Source: Argentina anserina (Eukaryota; Streptophyta; Magnoliopsida; Rosales; Rosaceae). Taken from it: 64,000 nt of DNA. The DNA is taken from the NCBI RefSeq assembly GCF_933775445.1, contig NC_065878.1, positions 4,672,001 through 4,736,000 on the forward strand. Direction: 5' to 3'. A model generated the notes under the pieces. That model did not search any database. It was given only the letters and a program-made list of their open reading frames with translations, and had not been told where the DNA came from. A program made the position numbers and the translations under genes. Below are positions 50,580-62,590 of this stretch, in pieces; the stretch's first letter is position 1, and each line of letters opens with the position of its first letter.

Positions 50580-52744
50580 ATGAGGGTGTTGTCGTCGATT
50601 ACAAATGTGTGTGCTACTCGTATGAAGCTGTTGTTAAGGAGGACAAGTACAATGAGACATTGTTTCTGTGATAACTTCAATCTGTGTTCCATATCTAGTT
50701 CAAGGTATGAAGATACTGTTTCTGCTGATAATGGTTCTTTTACTGAATGAAAATTACAATACAATCGAATGGACTTTGTTTTTGACACTACTTGCTTCCC
50801 AGTAACGAGAGAAATGTCGATGATGTCGATGATGGTGTAATGACAAGTATTATGTTAATACTCTCAAAACGTCCATGGAGTCTCGATTGTCAAAATGGGT
50901 ATAATATCTATCGGAATTACTTCAATGTAGTACAAATTTTGGACTATTTGTTTGAGGAGAGTTTGGATGCTAATCTTGCTCTGTGCTTTTTCAAGTGGTC
51001 AGAATGTTGCACTGGATCAAAACATACACTTTGGACTATATGTCGAATGGTACATATTTTGGTTTCCGGAAACATGAAACATAGAGCACTGGACTTGCTA
51101 CGGCTTCTTGTGAGGAATTATGCTGAAGAGGAAATGTGTGGTTTGTTACTGGAAGTTCTTTATGGAACCCATAACGAAAAAAGGGTTTTAGAAATTGTGT
51201 GTAGCATGCTAGTGGATCAGTATATTAAGGAAGGCATGGTGAACTTGGCTCTGAATGTAACAGATGGAATGAAGCAGTTAAAGATTTTTCCTACTGGTGG
51301 AGTTTGCAACACTTTGCTACGAGTATTATTAAAACTAAACAAGTTGGACTCTGCATGGGATTTCTTGGAAATTTTGCAGACAAGAGGAGGTCTAAATTCT
51401 TCTATCATCAATCTCTTCATTCGTAAGTTCTGTAGTGAGGGTGATCTCAGAAGTGGTTTCAAGTTTCCTGTTGAAATGAAAAAGTGTGGGATTCAACCTG
51501 ATGTTGTTTCATATACAATCATTATTCATTCCCTTTGCAAGATGTCTTATACGAAGGAAGCCACTATGTTATTGTTTAAGATGCTGCAGATGGGTATAAC
51601 TCCTGATTCAGTCTTGATTAGTTCAATTATTCATGGCCACTGTCAGTTGAAACAGAGAGAAGCTGCAATTAAGATACTGAAGACCTTCCGTCCTCCTCTA
51701 AATATTTTTGTGTACACTAGCTTTATTTCAAACCTATGTTCAGATGGCAACATGCATGAAGCTTCTGGGCTGTTTCTTGAGATGTCTGAGTTTGGCTTAG
51801 TCCCAGATTGTGTTTGTTACTCAACTATTATAGGAGCCTACTGCAAAGTGAAAGACATGAATAGAGCATTTCTGTATTTTGGAAAAATGTTAAAAGGTGG
51901 AATTACACCATTGGCTAACACATACACATTGCTCATCGATGCTTACTGCAAATCTGGAGATACGGAAATGGCAGAACATGTGTTTCATGTTATGCTTTCA
52001 GAGGGTGTGCTACCTGATATTGTTACTTACAACACTTTAATGGATGGCTATGGAAGAAAGGGACAATTACAAAAGGTGTTTGGCGTCTTAGATATGATCA
52101 ATTCTTCTAGTGTTTCCCCTGATGTTGTTACATATAACACTCTCATTCATAGTCTTGCCACAAGAGGATTTGCGAATGAGGCAAAACAAATCATGATTGA
52201 GCTTATCAGGAGGGGTTTCTCCCTGGATGTAGCGTCATTCACTAATGTTATAGACGGATTCTCAAAGAAGGGGAACTTTGAGGAAGCCTTTTTTGTGTGG
52301 TTCTGCATGAGTGAGCATGATGTCAAACCAGATGTAGTGACATGCAGTGCTCTTCTCAATGGATACTGTAGGAAACATCAAATGGAACAGGCCAATGTTT
52401 TATTTCGCAAGATGCTTGATATTGGATTACATCCAGACCTGATACTGTATAACACTTTGATTCGTGGATTTTGTAGTGTTGGGAGCATTGATGATGCTTG
52501 CAACTTGATATGTATGATGGTTGAAAATGGTATTATTCCCAACCACATTACTCACCAAGCACTTGTCCTTGGTTTCAGGAAAGCGGGGGTTAGGAACCCT
52601 ATATTAGTGGCAGCTCATAAGTTGCAAGATATTCTTCTTAGATATGGTATTCCTGCTGCTGAATATTTAATAGCAGAAAGCTGCACCCATTTTGGAGCAT
52701 CTTTAGCAAATCAATCTGTAGATCAATACACAGAAAATGTTTAG
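50580..52744 (+). CDS. P-class pentatricopeptide repeat protein
   Basis: Two exons, 50580-50704 and 50803-52744, joined in phase (AG/T) across a 98-nt intron; 688 residues. Exon 1 begins at the first ATG after an upstream stop and encodes 41 residues rich in Arg, Ser, Thr and Cys with almost no acids. That looks like a mitochondrial (possibly plastid) presequence. The long exon has about 12-13 degenerate 35-residue PPR motifs from about residue 200 to 650, such as PDVVTYNTLI and PDIVTYNTLM. No E or DYW tail is seen. P-class PPRs bind organellar RNA to stabilise, splice or translate it; the target is unknown. Without exon 1 the long frame would lack a targeting signal, and its first ATG would be at 50840. 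Confidence 0.92.
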
Positions 52745-53711
52745 TTTCAATTATCAGTAAATTCAATTTTTAGGGGGAACAAGTCAGGTAGTGAGGCACT
52801 TTGCTTAGCTGTGAGCAGAAGAGAAATTACCACCATGGGCCGGGGATGCTATCGATGTCATTAATACACATATTCACTTCCAGCATTTTGTTAACACACT
52901 TGATGGCTGAACAGGTCATTTGGATCAAGAAACATCTCCATTTTCCTGGTGCCAGGACTTAAATTAAGGAAGATTTGAGTGATACTTTAAGAAGAGATAA
53001 ATCGAACTCTCTTTAATGCTCGACTACTGTGAACTTGGACATGCAAAGGTAACTTTCTATTTGAATCGTTCATGGTTGGATTGTTTGATTTGCAGTCAAT
53101 TGCATAGTCTTTGCTCATATTGGTTCCTCAAACTGTTTAAAAAAATCAACATTTAGATTGATTCATGTCCTGTTTTATGTATCTCAAACCGTTTTTTCCT
53201 CGTAATGCACACAAGATACAGCATAAATCTATCTAATGTAGCTAAACTTCATTCCATTTTTGGTAGAAAAGCACTACACCCTTGTGGTAATTTACATACA
53301 GGTAGATTAATGTGGTTATCTGGTGGATCATTATTATCTGTCTATGCCTGAATATATTCATCTACCAATTAAACAAATTAAGCCTAGCTATTACTACCAA
53401 CAATTACCCTGCGACTGGGACTTGGATAAATTTATATTTTTACTATACATAGATTTAGTTTTGTCTTCTAAAAGAAAATCAATAATGTGGATTTTATTTC
53501 TCAAATATAATTGATGCCCTCCTGAAAATCTAGGCCAACAGTCTGAATTATAGTAGCTACTGGCAAATGAAGCCGAGTAAAGCGACCCACAAACACCAAT
53601 CATAAATTTTTGAGCTGATATATACGAAATATAAACTTGTAACTTTTGAAATATAAGATAAATGGATTAATTACAGCTTTACATTCTTACAACTCTTCCG
53701 ATATATTGAAG
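52745..53711. other. PPR 3' region and spacer
   Basis: No gene seen. It probably starts with the PPR 3' untranslated region. Confidence 0.55.
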
Positions 53712-54390
53712 GATAATGTGAGCTGGGTGATAGGCTTTGGTATGTTGACAGTGGTACTGGCAGTGGGACTCTTAATATTTTTACTAGGAACCAAGAACTA
53801 TAGAAAGGAAGGACCGCTTGGAAGCGCCTTCACCACCTTGGCGCAAGTTTTTGTGGCGACGACAAGGAGATGGTTTGTGGATGAGACGCGTCATCCTGAT
53901 ATCTACAAGGATCTGGCTGAAACTCATATGGGTGTTCAGCCTAAGCAGAAAACTTTAGCACGAACTAACCAATTCAGGTACATATCTAACACATTTGGGA
54001 ACTCATTCAATCAATATATATGATAATTATGATATGTATATGCTGAACTATTTCAAAACATCAGATTTTTTGACAAGGCAATGATAATTGACAACCTTGA
54101 TGCATCAAAGAACATCAGAAACCCCTTGGAGGCTATGCTCTCTCAATCAAGTGGAAGAAGTGAAGCTGGTTCTCCGTCTTATTCCCATATGGGAATTTGT
54201 TGTCTAATGTTTTTTGCAGTTCAACAGAAACTCCATATTTACGACGGGATTCTTGTCCCAAGTACGAAGGCTCACCGGACATCCAGGGGTCATTACGGTG
54301 CTTCAACAAATTGGATTTGGCCTATTTCTGTCCATACTTAACATGGTTGTGGCGGCTCTGGTGGAAACCAAAAGAGTTATTTTTATAGGA
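53712..54390 (+). pseudogene. NPF/PTR transporter fragment (exons 4-5 only)
   Basis: The segment 53712-53977 corresponds to exon 4 of the NPF copy downstream and has exactly the same length (266 nt). It starts DNVSW and ends NQF before GTACAT. The piece of exon 5 from 54065 has an early shift after the DASKN block, a second shift around 54,192, a large internal deletion, and an ending near ALVETKRV. Exons 1-3 and the last ~100 codons are missing. It is a dead partial duplicate of the adjacent locus. Relatives are proton-coupled nitrate, peptide or hormone transporters with 12 membrane segments. Confidence 0.85.
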
Positions 54391-55022
54391 AAATTCTACT
54401 ATACATTGCTGCTAGTATGCAGCACATGCTTCTCAGGCCGATTTCTTCAAACGTACGTCGAAAAAGTCACATCCATTAATAATGAATGAGATGTCACCAC
54501 ATGCCAAGTTGCGTAACAAAGCAGGACCTTTTCCGATCAGGCATTTTCACATCCCGGTCACGATTAGTCCTCTCACCCACGGCCAGTACTGTTAGTGGGC
54601 ATGAACACTAGCCAACGTCAGTGTGTTATACTTCATTTTCATAGTGACATTAGTCTAAATTATTAGCTTGTGCTGATGGACGTTTTTGATATATTGTTGT
54701 GCTCATAGGCCAGAGTGGCATGGTAGTCATGATTTGTTGTCACTGAGTTGAGCATGAGTGGGAATTAACCCCGCTCCACCAAACTTTATCCTATATATAG
54801 CAGGACCTCAAAATTTCACGTCTCTTATCCTACCTAATCATATATCCAAATAAAAACCACCTCTACAGCCCTACTCTATTTTTGCCCTGATATATTTGAA
54901 TGCCTACAATATTTTCAAAATTTAATTGAGAAAATAGGATGCCCGAGAGTGAAGAGCACTAGCCAAAGCATTGCATTAAAACCAACATGCACCCAAGTTC
55001 TTCAACAGCAGGTTAAAATTCT
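54391..55022. other. Spacer between the two NPF copies
   Basis: No gene seen. It holds the upstream region of the second NPF copy; an ATG at 54,938 opens only a seven-codon frame. Confidence 0.55.
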
Positions 55023-56317
55023 ATGGACCGCTCTCACTCTTCACGGGGCCTTCCTCATGATGAAGATATTGAGAAGAACCTCAGCAAACAAAATAAATCT
55101 TCCAGATCCAGAGGTGTCTGGAGTGCTGCCATTTTCATCATCTGTAAGCCAATCAATATATACCCTCTGATAGCTAGTTACTTTTCCATCTTTGTGTAGA
55201 AACTGAGTAGTTTCTAAAACGCTCGTAATCTTCTATGGCTGGGTTTCAGTTGTTGAAATGGCAGAGAGATTTGCTTACTATGGCTTGGCTGGTAACCTCA
55301 TCACCTACCTCACAAATGAACTTCATGAACCAATCCCAACAGCTGCCAAGAACATCAACACTTGGGGTGGCGTTACTTCTCTCCTCCCTATTTTCGGAGC
55401 CTTCATCGCTGATTCATACCTCGGCCGATTCAACACCGTCCTTGTCTCCTCCATCATTTACTGCATGGTATGAACAAATTGTTAATTAACTAATCATCTT
55501 CCAATCAAAATTTTGTTATATATGTTCGCCTTCTATCTATCAGCTGACTATAAATATTGTTCATGTCATTCAGGCAATGAGTTTGTTAACCGTAGCGGTT
55601 GCAGTTATTCCACTGCATCTGCGGAAATCAATTTTCTTTGCGGCACTTTACCAACTGTCAGTAGGAATATCAGGGCATAAACCATGTGTGCAGACGTTCG
55701 CGGCTGATCAATTTTCCGAGGATTCGCAGGAGGATAGAAAGGCGAAGAGCTCCTTCTTTAACTGGTGGTACATGGGAATTGTAGTTGGTGGCTCTGCTGC
55801 CGTTTTGGTAGTCATATATGTCTAGGTTCCTCTTCCTCTTTGACTCTTTTCATAATTTGGTAGTTACTTCAAATGACGCTGAAGGTGAAACCTACTCGAA
55901 AGGTGAAAAACAAAGAGTTCAACTACTATATATTATGAGATGAAACATATTAAAATACGAACCACTTACGAAAGTGACAAGTCTCTACAATCAAAATTTT
56001 GAGTTTGCATGAAGTAATAAAGTTTGGTGTTGCATTAATTACGTGATTTACGTCTTTATCTACCCGTTTGGTATTAGTAAAAATTTTCGCACACCCAATG
56101 GATGTAGGAGTGGAAGAGGTTAACCAACGAAAATGAGGGGTTATCGATAAATATTTTACGACAAAAAAATATGTTTTGGTAGACAATCTCTTTATTTTAA
56201 ATATGGTACGTATGGATAAATCAATATCTACCAAAGCATAATTCCCTCTATGAATATATAGTTGATAGAAAGGTGTATATGCAGTGGTTAACATTTACCC
56301 AAAATTTATAATGTGAT

Positions 56318-56319
56318 AA

Positions 56320-56360
<41 letters not shown>
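56318..56360 (+). repeat. (ATT)n microsatellite in NPF intron
   Basis: TTA/ATT trinucleotide run immediately before the acceptor region of exon 4 (acceptor at 56371-56373). Confidence 0.95.
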
Positions 56361-56911
56361 TGGCTGCATGCAGGACAACGTAAGCTGGGCAGCAGGGATA
56401 GGAATACTGACGGGTTCCATGGCGGTGGCATTGATTCTCTTTCTGCTGGGAATCAAGAAATACAGAAAACAAGGACCCTTGGGCAGTCCCTTCACCACGG
56501 TGGCTCAGGTGGTTGTTGCCGCCGTGAGGAAGCGGCACATCAAGCTGGTCACAACGGGTGACGATTTAGGTAAGTATCTCACAGATGACAAGAGTGAGCA
56601 ACAGCCACATAATAGGTTGGTGCATACCAACCAGTTCAGGTACAGACACACATACCTTGCCAACAAAGATTAGTCCTACTTAATTCTCACCATTGCTCAT
56701 CTCTTTGTATATTTTATCTCTGATTTTATTTATGTTATAATGAGATGCTTAAAGAGTTGAGTGTCAAGTTTTTATGTTTTGTAAAACATATGAAGAAAAA
56801 AATACGTCAAAGAATACACCGTACCAATTTTGTGATTTCTGAGTCACTATATCAATTTCCCCTTCAACTTTATAAGTAATCATTCTTTGGTCTTATAATT
56901 GTGAGCCTTAC

Positions 56912-56913
<2 letters not shown>

Positions 56914-56943
<30 letters not shown>
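56914..56943 (+). repeat. (TA)n microsatellite in NPF intron
   Basis: TA run within the intron just upstream of the last-exon acceptor (CAG at 56951-56953). Confidence 0.9.
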
Positions 56944-56945
<2 letters not shown>

Positions 56946-57425
56946 ATCTCCAGATTTCTGGATAAAGCAATGGTCATTGACCACCGGGATGCTTCAAGCG
57001 AGACTAGAAATCATTGGAGATTATGTTCATTAACTCAAGTGGAACAAGTGAAGCTCCTCCTATGCCTCATTCCCATATGGATCTGCTGCTTAATGTTTTC
57101 TGTAGTCCAATCCAATGTACAGACCTTCTTCATCAAGCAAGGAAGTACGATGAACCGATCGATCGGCTCATTCGAATTTCCCCAGGCTTCGCTCCAAGTC
57201 TTTGTTGGCCTCACCATTATGATCGCCATTCCAATCTACGATCGTGTTTTCGTACCCATTGCCCGAAAATTCACTGGACATTCATCAGGAATTACTATCC
57301 TACAAAGAATCGGCACTGGCCTGTTCATCTCTATCATTGGCATGGTTGTTGCGGGTGTGGTAGAGGCCAAAAGGGTTACGATTGCTAGGGATCACAACCT
57401 CCTGGACAATCCTAAAGCAATATAA

Positions 57426-57676
57426 CACTAGTGGAAAACCGGTCTTAAGCGGCGAACTGGAAGCTTGGCAAAACAATTTCGCCTCTTAGGCGATGAAATA
57501 TAACTTAGGCTTGGTTCGTCCCTTTAATAACGCACCTAGCGACAACAGTGATATATTTATCGCTTAACTACTTACTTATATGGCGAAACGTCTTCGTTGT
57601 TATGTGTTCATCACTTAAGTGATTCTTAGACACGACGGAAATTTTCGTCACCTAAGATGTCTTTAAGAGGCGAATT
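57426..57676. mobile_element. CACTA-like short insertion in the NPF last exon
   Basis: The insert begins CACTAGTGGAAAACCGG, the start typical of CACTA-superfamily elements. It has scattered GGCGAA and CTTAAG words near both sides, and the right end reads AAGAGGCGAATTATGG. No inverted CACTAGTG was found at the right, so the end is truncated or differently defined, and no 3-bp duplication could be fixed. Its first bases give a stop in the transporter frame. Confidence 0.6.
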
Positions 57677-58399
57677 ATGGGTTCGAAGAGAATATGGTGG
57701 CTAATTCCTCAGTACATGATATGTGGTTTATCTGATGCATTTGCTTTTGTTGGAATGCAAGAATTATTCTATGATCAAATGTCAGAGGCAATGAGAAGCA
57801 TGGGAGCGTCATTTTATCTCAGTGTTTCCGGAGTTGGATTGTTCGTAAGCACAGGGATAATAACTTTGGTGCAAGTAATCAGCTCAAAAGGTGGTGAACA
57901 ATGGATTGGTAACAACATCAATCGAGCTCACCTGGATTATTTTTATTGGGTAATTGCAGGACTGAGCGCATTGAATTTCTGCTTGTATGTATGGATCACC
58001 AATGGATTCGTATACAAATGTCACGACCCCGAATTTTTGAATATGAAATTCAAAAATCGGAGCTATGAAAATTTTAAAACAATCTCAATAAATCGAAATC
58101 ATCTTATCGTCATAGCGGATCGTTACCAAGTTGATAATACAACTCAGTCGAATTGATTATTACAGACCAAATGGACATGTAAAAATCCTCTCAAACCTCA
58201 CCACAAAATAAAATAAGGCAACTTCGAAGTCTTTAGAGTTGTCCGTCGATCATGTTAATCCACACCTGCAGAACTATCCCCTACACCATCGAATAGGTGC
58301 ACCGGGATTGCAAAACACAAACTTGGTAAGCTTTACAGCTCGTATGAGTAAAACAACAAAATAACTTGCATAGAAATACGAGAGTAAATATTGAAACAT

Positions 58400-58680
58400 C
58401 CAATTATAAATGTACTCATGAGTCAAAGGGCAGTCCATCTGGTTGTCTAATAAAATATGAACATATAAGTGCTCATGAGAAATCAGACAACCCATCTGTT
58501 GACCCAAATACATTTATAATACGGGTACTCATGAGATCCAAGTACACATCTGTTACCCCTCATGCAGTACACCGCCGGGCATTGGGCAACCCATCTGTCA
58601 CCCAATAATCCCAAAAATATGGGTACTCATAAGCCGGTAACCCATATGTTACCTCTCATTCCAGTACACCGGTAGACAAA
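58400..58680 (-). repeat. Degenerate tandem subrepeats inside the LTR
   Basis: Words like CAACCCATCTGT, GGGTACTCATGAG and CAGTACACCG recur four to five times at about 50-70 bp spacing with drift. This is internal LTR repeat structure and not coding. Confidence 0.6.
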
Positions 58681-60298
58681 CTAGAGCTCTAACTGTATCG
58701 TAACTATCGCCCGACCAAAGCTAGATTCTGACATGCCAACACGTCCGAAGACATCAAAATCATTTTAACATAGCTCAAGTTAAAACCACGTACAAAATAA
58801 TCTTCACATCTTATCGTACAAAACTAAGTGACATGCTCAAATAAAATAAATATCAATGCTATAAATGAACTTATTTGAAAACGGTAATATGACAGTACAT
58901 AATATAGCAACCCATATATGTATATCGATTTTACCAATTATACACATACACAATCCACTATATCACATACATATCATAGTTCAATCTTTTTTAAATAAGT
59001 ATAGTTATGAATCTCCACTAAGGATAGATTCGTCAGTGTGAGATTTTACTCACCTTATATTCTTGAGCGTAATTTCCACAATTCTCCGAGCGAATCTTTT
59101 ACTTGTTGTGTCAATCACCTATAATAGATAAGAAGTGATTTAGAAGCGTGACGTAAAATCTCAAATGCCGAAACAGTACTAATGTTTTACTATTCAACAA
59201 TTTTCAGTTTTTTTACGAAATCACTGTTCATATGTGTACTATCTACGTATTACTTTTCATATACGTACTGTTTACGTATTACTTTTTTATATACATACTG
59301 TTTACGTATTCATGTACATCACTATACTATTCATAGTAAATACTGTCAGTAAATACTAATCACCGATTTATTTTTAAAATTTTACTTTACAAATACTGTA
59401 CGTAAAATAATTTTACGTTCACCGTACGTAAAATAATTTTACATGTACTGTACCTAAATTACTTTTTACATTCACCGTACAGAAATCAATTTTTACAAAA
59501 ATTACTGTTTGAAAATTTACTGTTCACGTGCCGCCGCACGTGGCGTCACGTGGGGTTCACGTGCCACCTCCGGCGACAATGTGTGGCGCTCACGCGCCTC
59601 CCCACAGTGGCAGCGCATGGAGCTCACGCGCCGCTCAAACCGGTGCGCGTGGCTTGTCCACCGCCACCCAAAACCCTTCATTTCTTCCTCTCCTCCTCTT
59701 CCACGGCCCAAGGCTGCCTCTAGCCCATCCCACCTGCCCTCACGCGCCACCTAAGGCGGCGGTACTCTCTCCACATCCTCCTCCTCCGATCCTCCACCAA
59801 ATCGACCCAAATTCCATCTACAATCCATCTCAACCATCAATTACAACAAATCTTACCTAGATTGCACGTTGGAGCCACCGAAATGTCATCAGAGAGGTTT
59901 GGATCGCCGATCATGCTCGATTTCTTAAAGGATGAGGAGCGGCGCGATTCTGAGTTCCAATCTCCTAGCAGGTGGCTTCGGGGATGAGGGTCGGTGATGG
60001 TGAGCCGGTCTCCGTGCTCTGGTCTCGCCGACGACGAAGCTAGGACGGCGGAGGGAGTCACAGGGCCTCGGGTTGTCGCGCGAGCTTCACGGTGGAGAGG
60101 AAGGTCGCGGCTTGATCGGGGTTTGTTATGGTCGGGCTTGTGGAGCTTTTGCGATCGGCGGTGAGGGCCACGGCCGCCCGGTTGGCGAGATGGTCGGCGA
60201 CGATTTCTGAGAGAGAGGGAGAGTCGAGGAGAGAGGGAGGAGCGGCTGCGGGGGAAAGAGGAGAGAGAAAGAGGGTTTCCGAAAATTGATGAGTGCTC

Positions 60299-61847
60299 GA
60301 TTACTCGACATCAATATTTAACCATGTACACATCATTAGTAGTATAAAGCAAGAGGGTATCCTTCACAAACCAGGGATCCAGCCAGGGCTTAGGATCACA
60401 ACACTTAACACGAATTCATAAAGATATAAAAGGTTTGATATAGGTTCGGATTGAGATATAAAAACAGTAAATAAAACCTAAACTAATATGTTCATGTGAT
60501 CAACCAACCAACACATAAACAATCATCAAAACAAGTCACATAAAGAAATCGAAACAAGTTCTATATCTATCTTGAGAATCATGCCGAGACTAGTCATGAA
60601 CAACTAAGGTTGGATCATGCAATTGAAGTTCCAAATCAGTAACCTATATGCATAGACACTTAACACATTCAAGTCTTGCCACTCCGCTTCATTGAAATCT
60701 AACATGTTCATCTTACCATACAATCCCAAAGCCATGAATATCGAATTCATCAAGTATGTCACCTACTTAACCCCCAATCATGCAATTTCGAAAATCATAT
60801 AGAAAAGAATAAACATGTTCATAGCATAAGTCTTTAATCCAACAACCTAAATATCATGCTACAATCGTATACCTAACACTTAGGAATCGAAATTGATCAT
60901 ACATAGTACACGGCAGAAACCAAAACAGAAAATTCATAAAACCAAAACATGGATTCGAATCCTTTATATAAATTGAATCAAGTAGCTATTTCATAGACAA
61001 AATTGAAACAAGATTACACTACACAAATCGCAAGCTCATCCAAGAACAAGAAAAACCAAAAACTGAATTTAAACATAGAGAGAATCATGGTTACCCTTTA
61101 TCAATCAATCGATCCTACAAGGTGTAGCCAAGACTTCTAGGGGAATGGAACCTCTTCTCAATCGTGCTTCAAGGCTATAGATGAAGGTGGAGAATGGTGG
61201 AATCGGTTTTAGGATTTCATGGAAGGGTGAGGGATTAATTCGGCAAAGCTAGGTTTGTGTTTGTGTGCAAGGTTGATGATGATCTGAATGGAGAGGCCGA
61301 GCCTCTATATATAGGAGTTTATTGAAGCCTCTTGCCATCCTATAAGAAAGTAGAATCCAATTGGGAAGCTGAAATCCTCTTTGTTATGGATTTTGATTCA
61401 TGTACTCCATATCCAACTTGATGTAGGAAACCAAGTCCAATAGGGAGATCACAAAAAGGGCTGCACGGCATCATCTCTAGGTCCAACTAGGGGTAGCTAG
61501 GCCGGCCTCTTCTTCTCCTTCTTCAATTCGGATATGATTTCCTTGTCTCACTAAGAATGCATCTCGACATCTCTTCTTCCTTTCCAAATATGATTTGTCT
61601 TTCCTGAAAAGAATTCGTCGATTAAGGAATAGAAAAGGATGAAAATAGGAAAGTAGAGTCCAGTCGAGTAAGGAATCCTAGCTCAATAAGGAGTTATAAC
61701 ACTTAGCACAATTTCATCATCAATTCAACTAAATTCGAAATAGCTCTCCTTAGAATATAGAAATGACAAATATGAACCTAAAACAACTAAATAATAAGTA
61801 ACAAAGCATAAGAACATGGCATATATACATTAAGAACGTCACACTTT
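60299..61847 (-). mobile_element. Insertion nested in the LTR, about 1.55 kb
   Basis: GTGCTC occurs at 60293-60298 and at 61848-61853 and may be the target duplication. Joining the outer parts gives a continuous LTR-like leader (GATAGGAGCAC followed by TCATCAATTTTCGG on the minus strand). Inside is a minus-strand TATA-like box (CTATATATAGAGG, near 61,300). The sequence contains no recognisable ORF. Its ends are not TG...CA, so its class is unknown. Confidence 0.45.
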
Positions 61848-62284
61848 GTGCTCCTATCAAAAATGGAAACCCTAACTCTTAATACTTCCTTTTTATACCC
61901 TTTTCAAAATCGGAAACTAACTTCCATCGCTAATAACTTTCACTTACGACGTCCGATTAGAACGCGTGACATGTCCACGAACTCGTATCGACGAGTTCTA
62001 CAATTTTCGTGAAGGAAGTTTTCAGAAATGAGCGACGGAGTAACAGTCGACTCCCGCGTCACGGAAACGTAACTTTTTTCAAACTTTGATTTCCGAAGAC
62101 AGTTTCATTTTTGAATCGACAAAGTAGTGAAGTGAAACAAATGCGATTTAATAATTTTATGAAATTATTAATTTCTAAGAATTCGTATAATTTGATCCCG
62201 AAAAATCGGGTTGTTACAACAAAAGAATCGAAGCAGAAGAATGCAATAAGGAGAAAGAGCTAAATTGATATGTATGACCACTAT

Positions 62285-62590
62285 TCTAAAAAGCGGTCAC
62301 CTATGCGGCGTCTAGGAGTTAGGAGGTTGGTCACCGCCGCGATTTTTACCTCGGTGGCCATCTTTGGCATTTTGCAAATTAGACAATTAAAAATCAGTTG
62401 ACTAAAAAAACCTAAAAGTACATGAGATTTAGTATTACATTTGTTTTATAATTTATCTTTTGTACTATTTATTTTTGTATGGATTTTACACTTCAGTTAT
62501 TGTGAATTTAGACTATTTTAAAAATTAATATTGAGCATCATTATATATTTTAATCATAAAAATAATTTAAATACATGTATAAACACCTTA
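62285..62590. repeat. Repeat copy A (GCGGTCACC end plus AT-rich body)
   Basis: Begins TTCTAAAAAGCGGTCACC with a GC-rich end, then an AT-rich body. Its part at about 62425-62575 matches 63617-63765 closely. The right end is not found here. Probably a truncated DNA-transposon (MITE-like) copy. Confidence 0.6.

Larger units (their letters stand above)
58019..62218 (-). mobile_element. LTR-retrotransposon insertion (probable solo LTR), 5-bp TSD
   Basis: The insert runs from TGTCACGACCCCG to CGGGTTGTTACA and is flanked by ACAAA at 58014-58018 and 62219-62223. On the minus strand it starts TGTAACAACCCG and ends GGTCGTGACA, the TG...CA ends of an LTR. A minus-strand TATA box (GTATAAAAAGG) lies near 61,895-61,905. 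No gag, pol, primer site or second LTR was seen, so a solo LTR of about 2.6 kb with its own nested 1.5 kb insertion is the simplest reading. A large non-autonomous element is the alternative. The part at 59,520-60,250 is GC-rich, and the short ORFs there are chance. Confidence 0.75.
55023..62268 (+). pseudogene. NPF/PTR-family transporter, disrupted three times
   Basis: Exons 55023-55143, 55250-55467, 55574-55825, 56374-56639 and a last exon from 56954 are in phase. Together they give an NPF5-like protein starting MDRSHSS, with the proton-coupling motif EMAERFAYYG and a SFFNWWYMG block. Three lesions are visible. (1) The last codon of exon 3 is TAG (55823-55825), where relatives have Gln. (2) The last exon breaks off after NPKAI at 57420 and resumes at about 57677 with RIWWLIPQY, separated by a 0.25 kb insertion. 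(3) After GFVYK (58018) a 4.2 kb LTR insertion separates the final codons, which resume at 62224 and end with TGA at 62266-62268. The transporter would have about 12 transmembrane helices; substrate unknown. Confidence 0.9.

Noticed and set aside
58400..58680. Possible CRISPR-like or satellite array
   Set aside because: The units are too diverged and unevenly spaced, sit inside an LTR, and the genome is a plant.
59509..59860. Several overlapping GC-rich frames on both strands
   Set aside because: They lie in the GC-rich part of the LTR, use all frames equally and show no domain.
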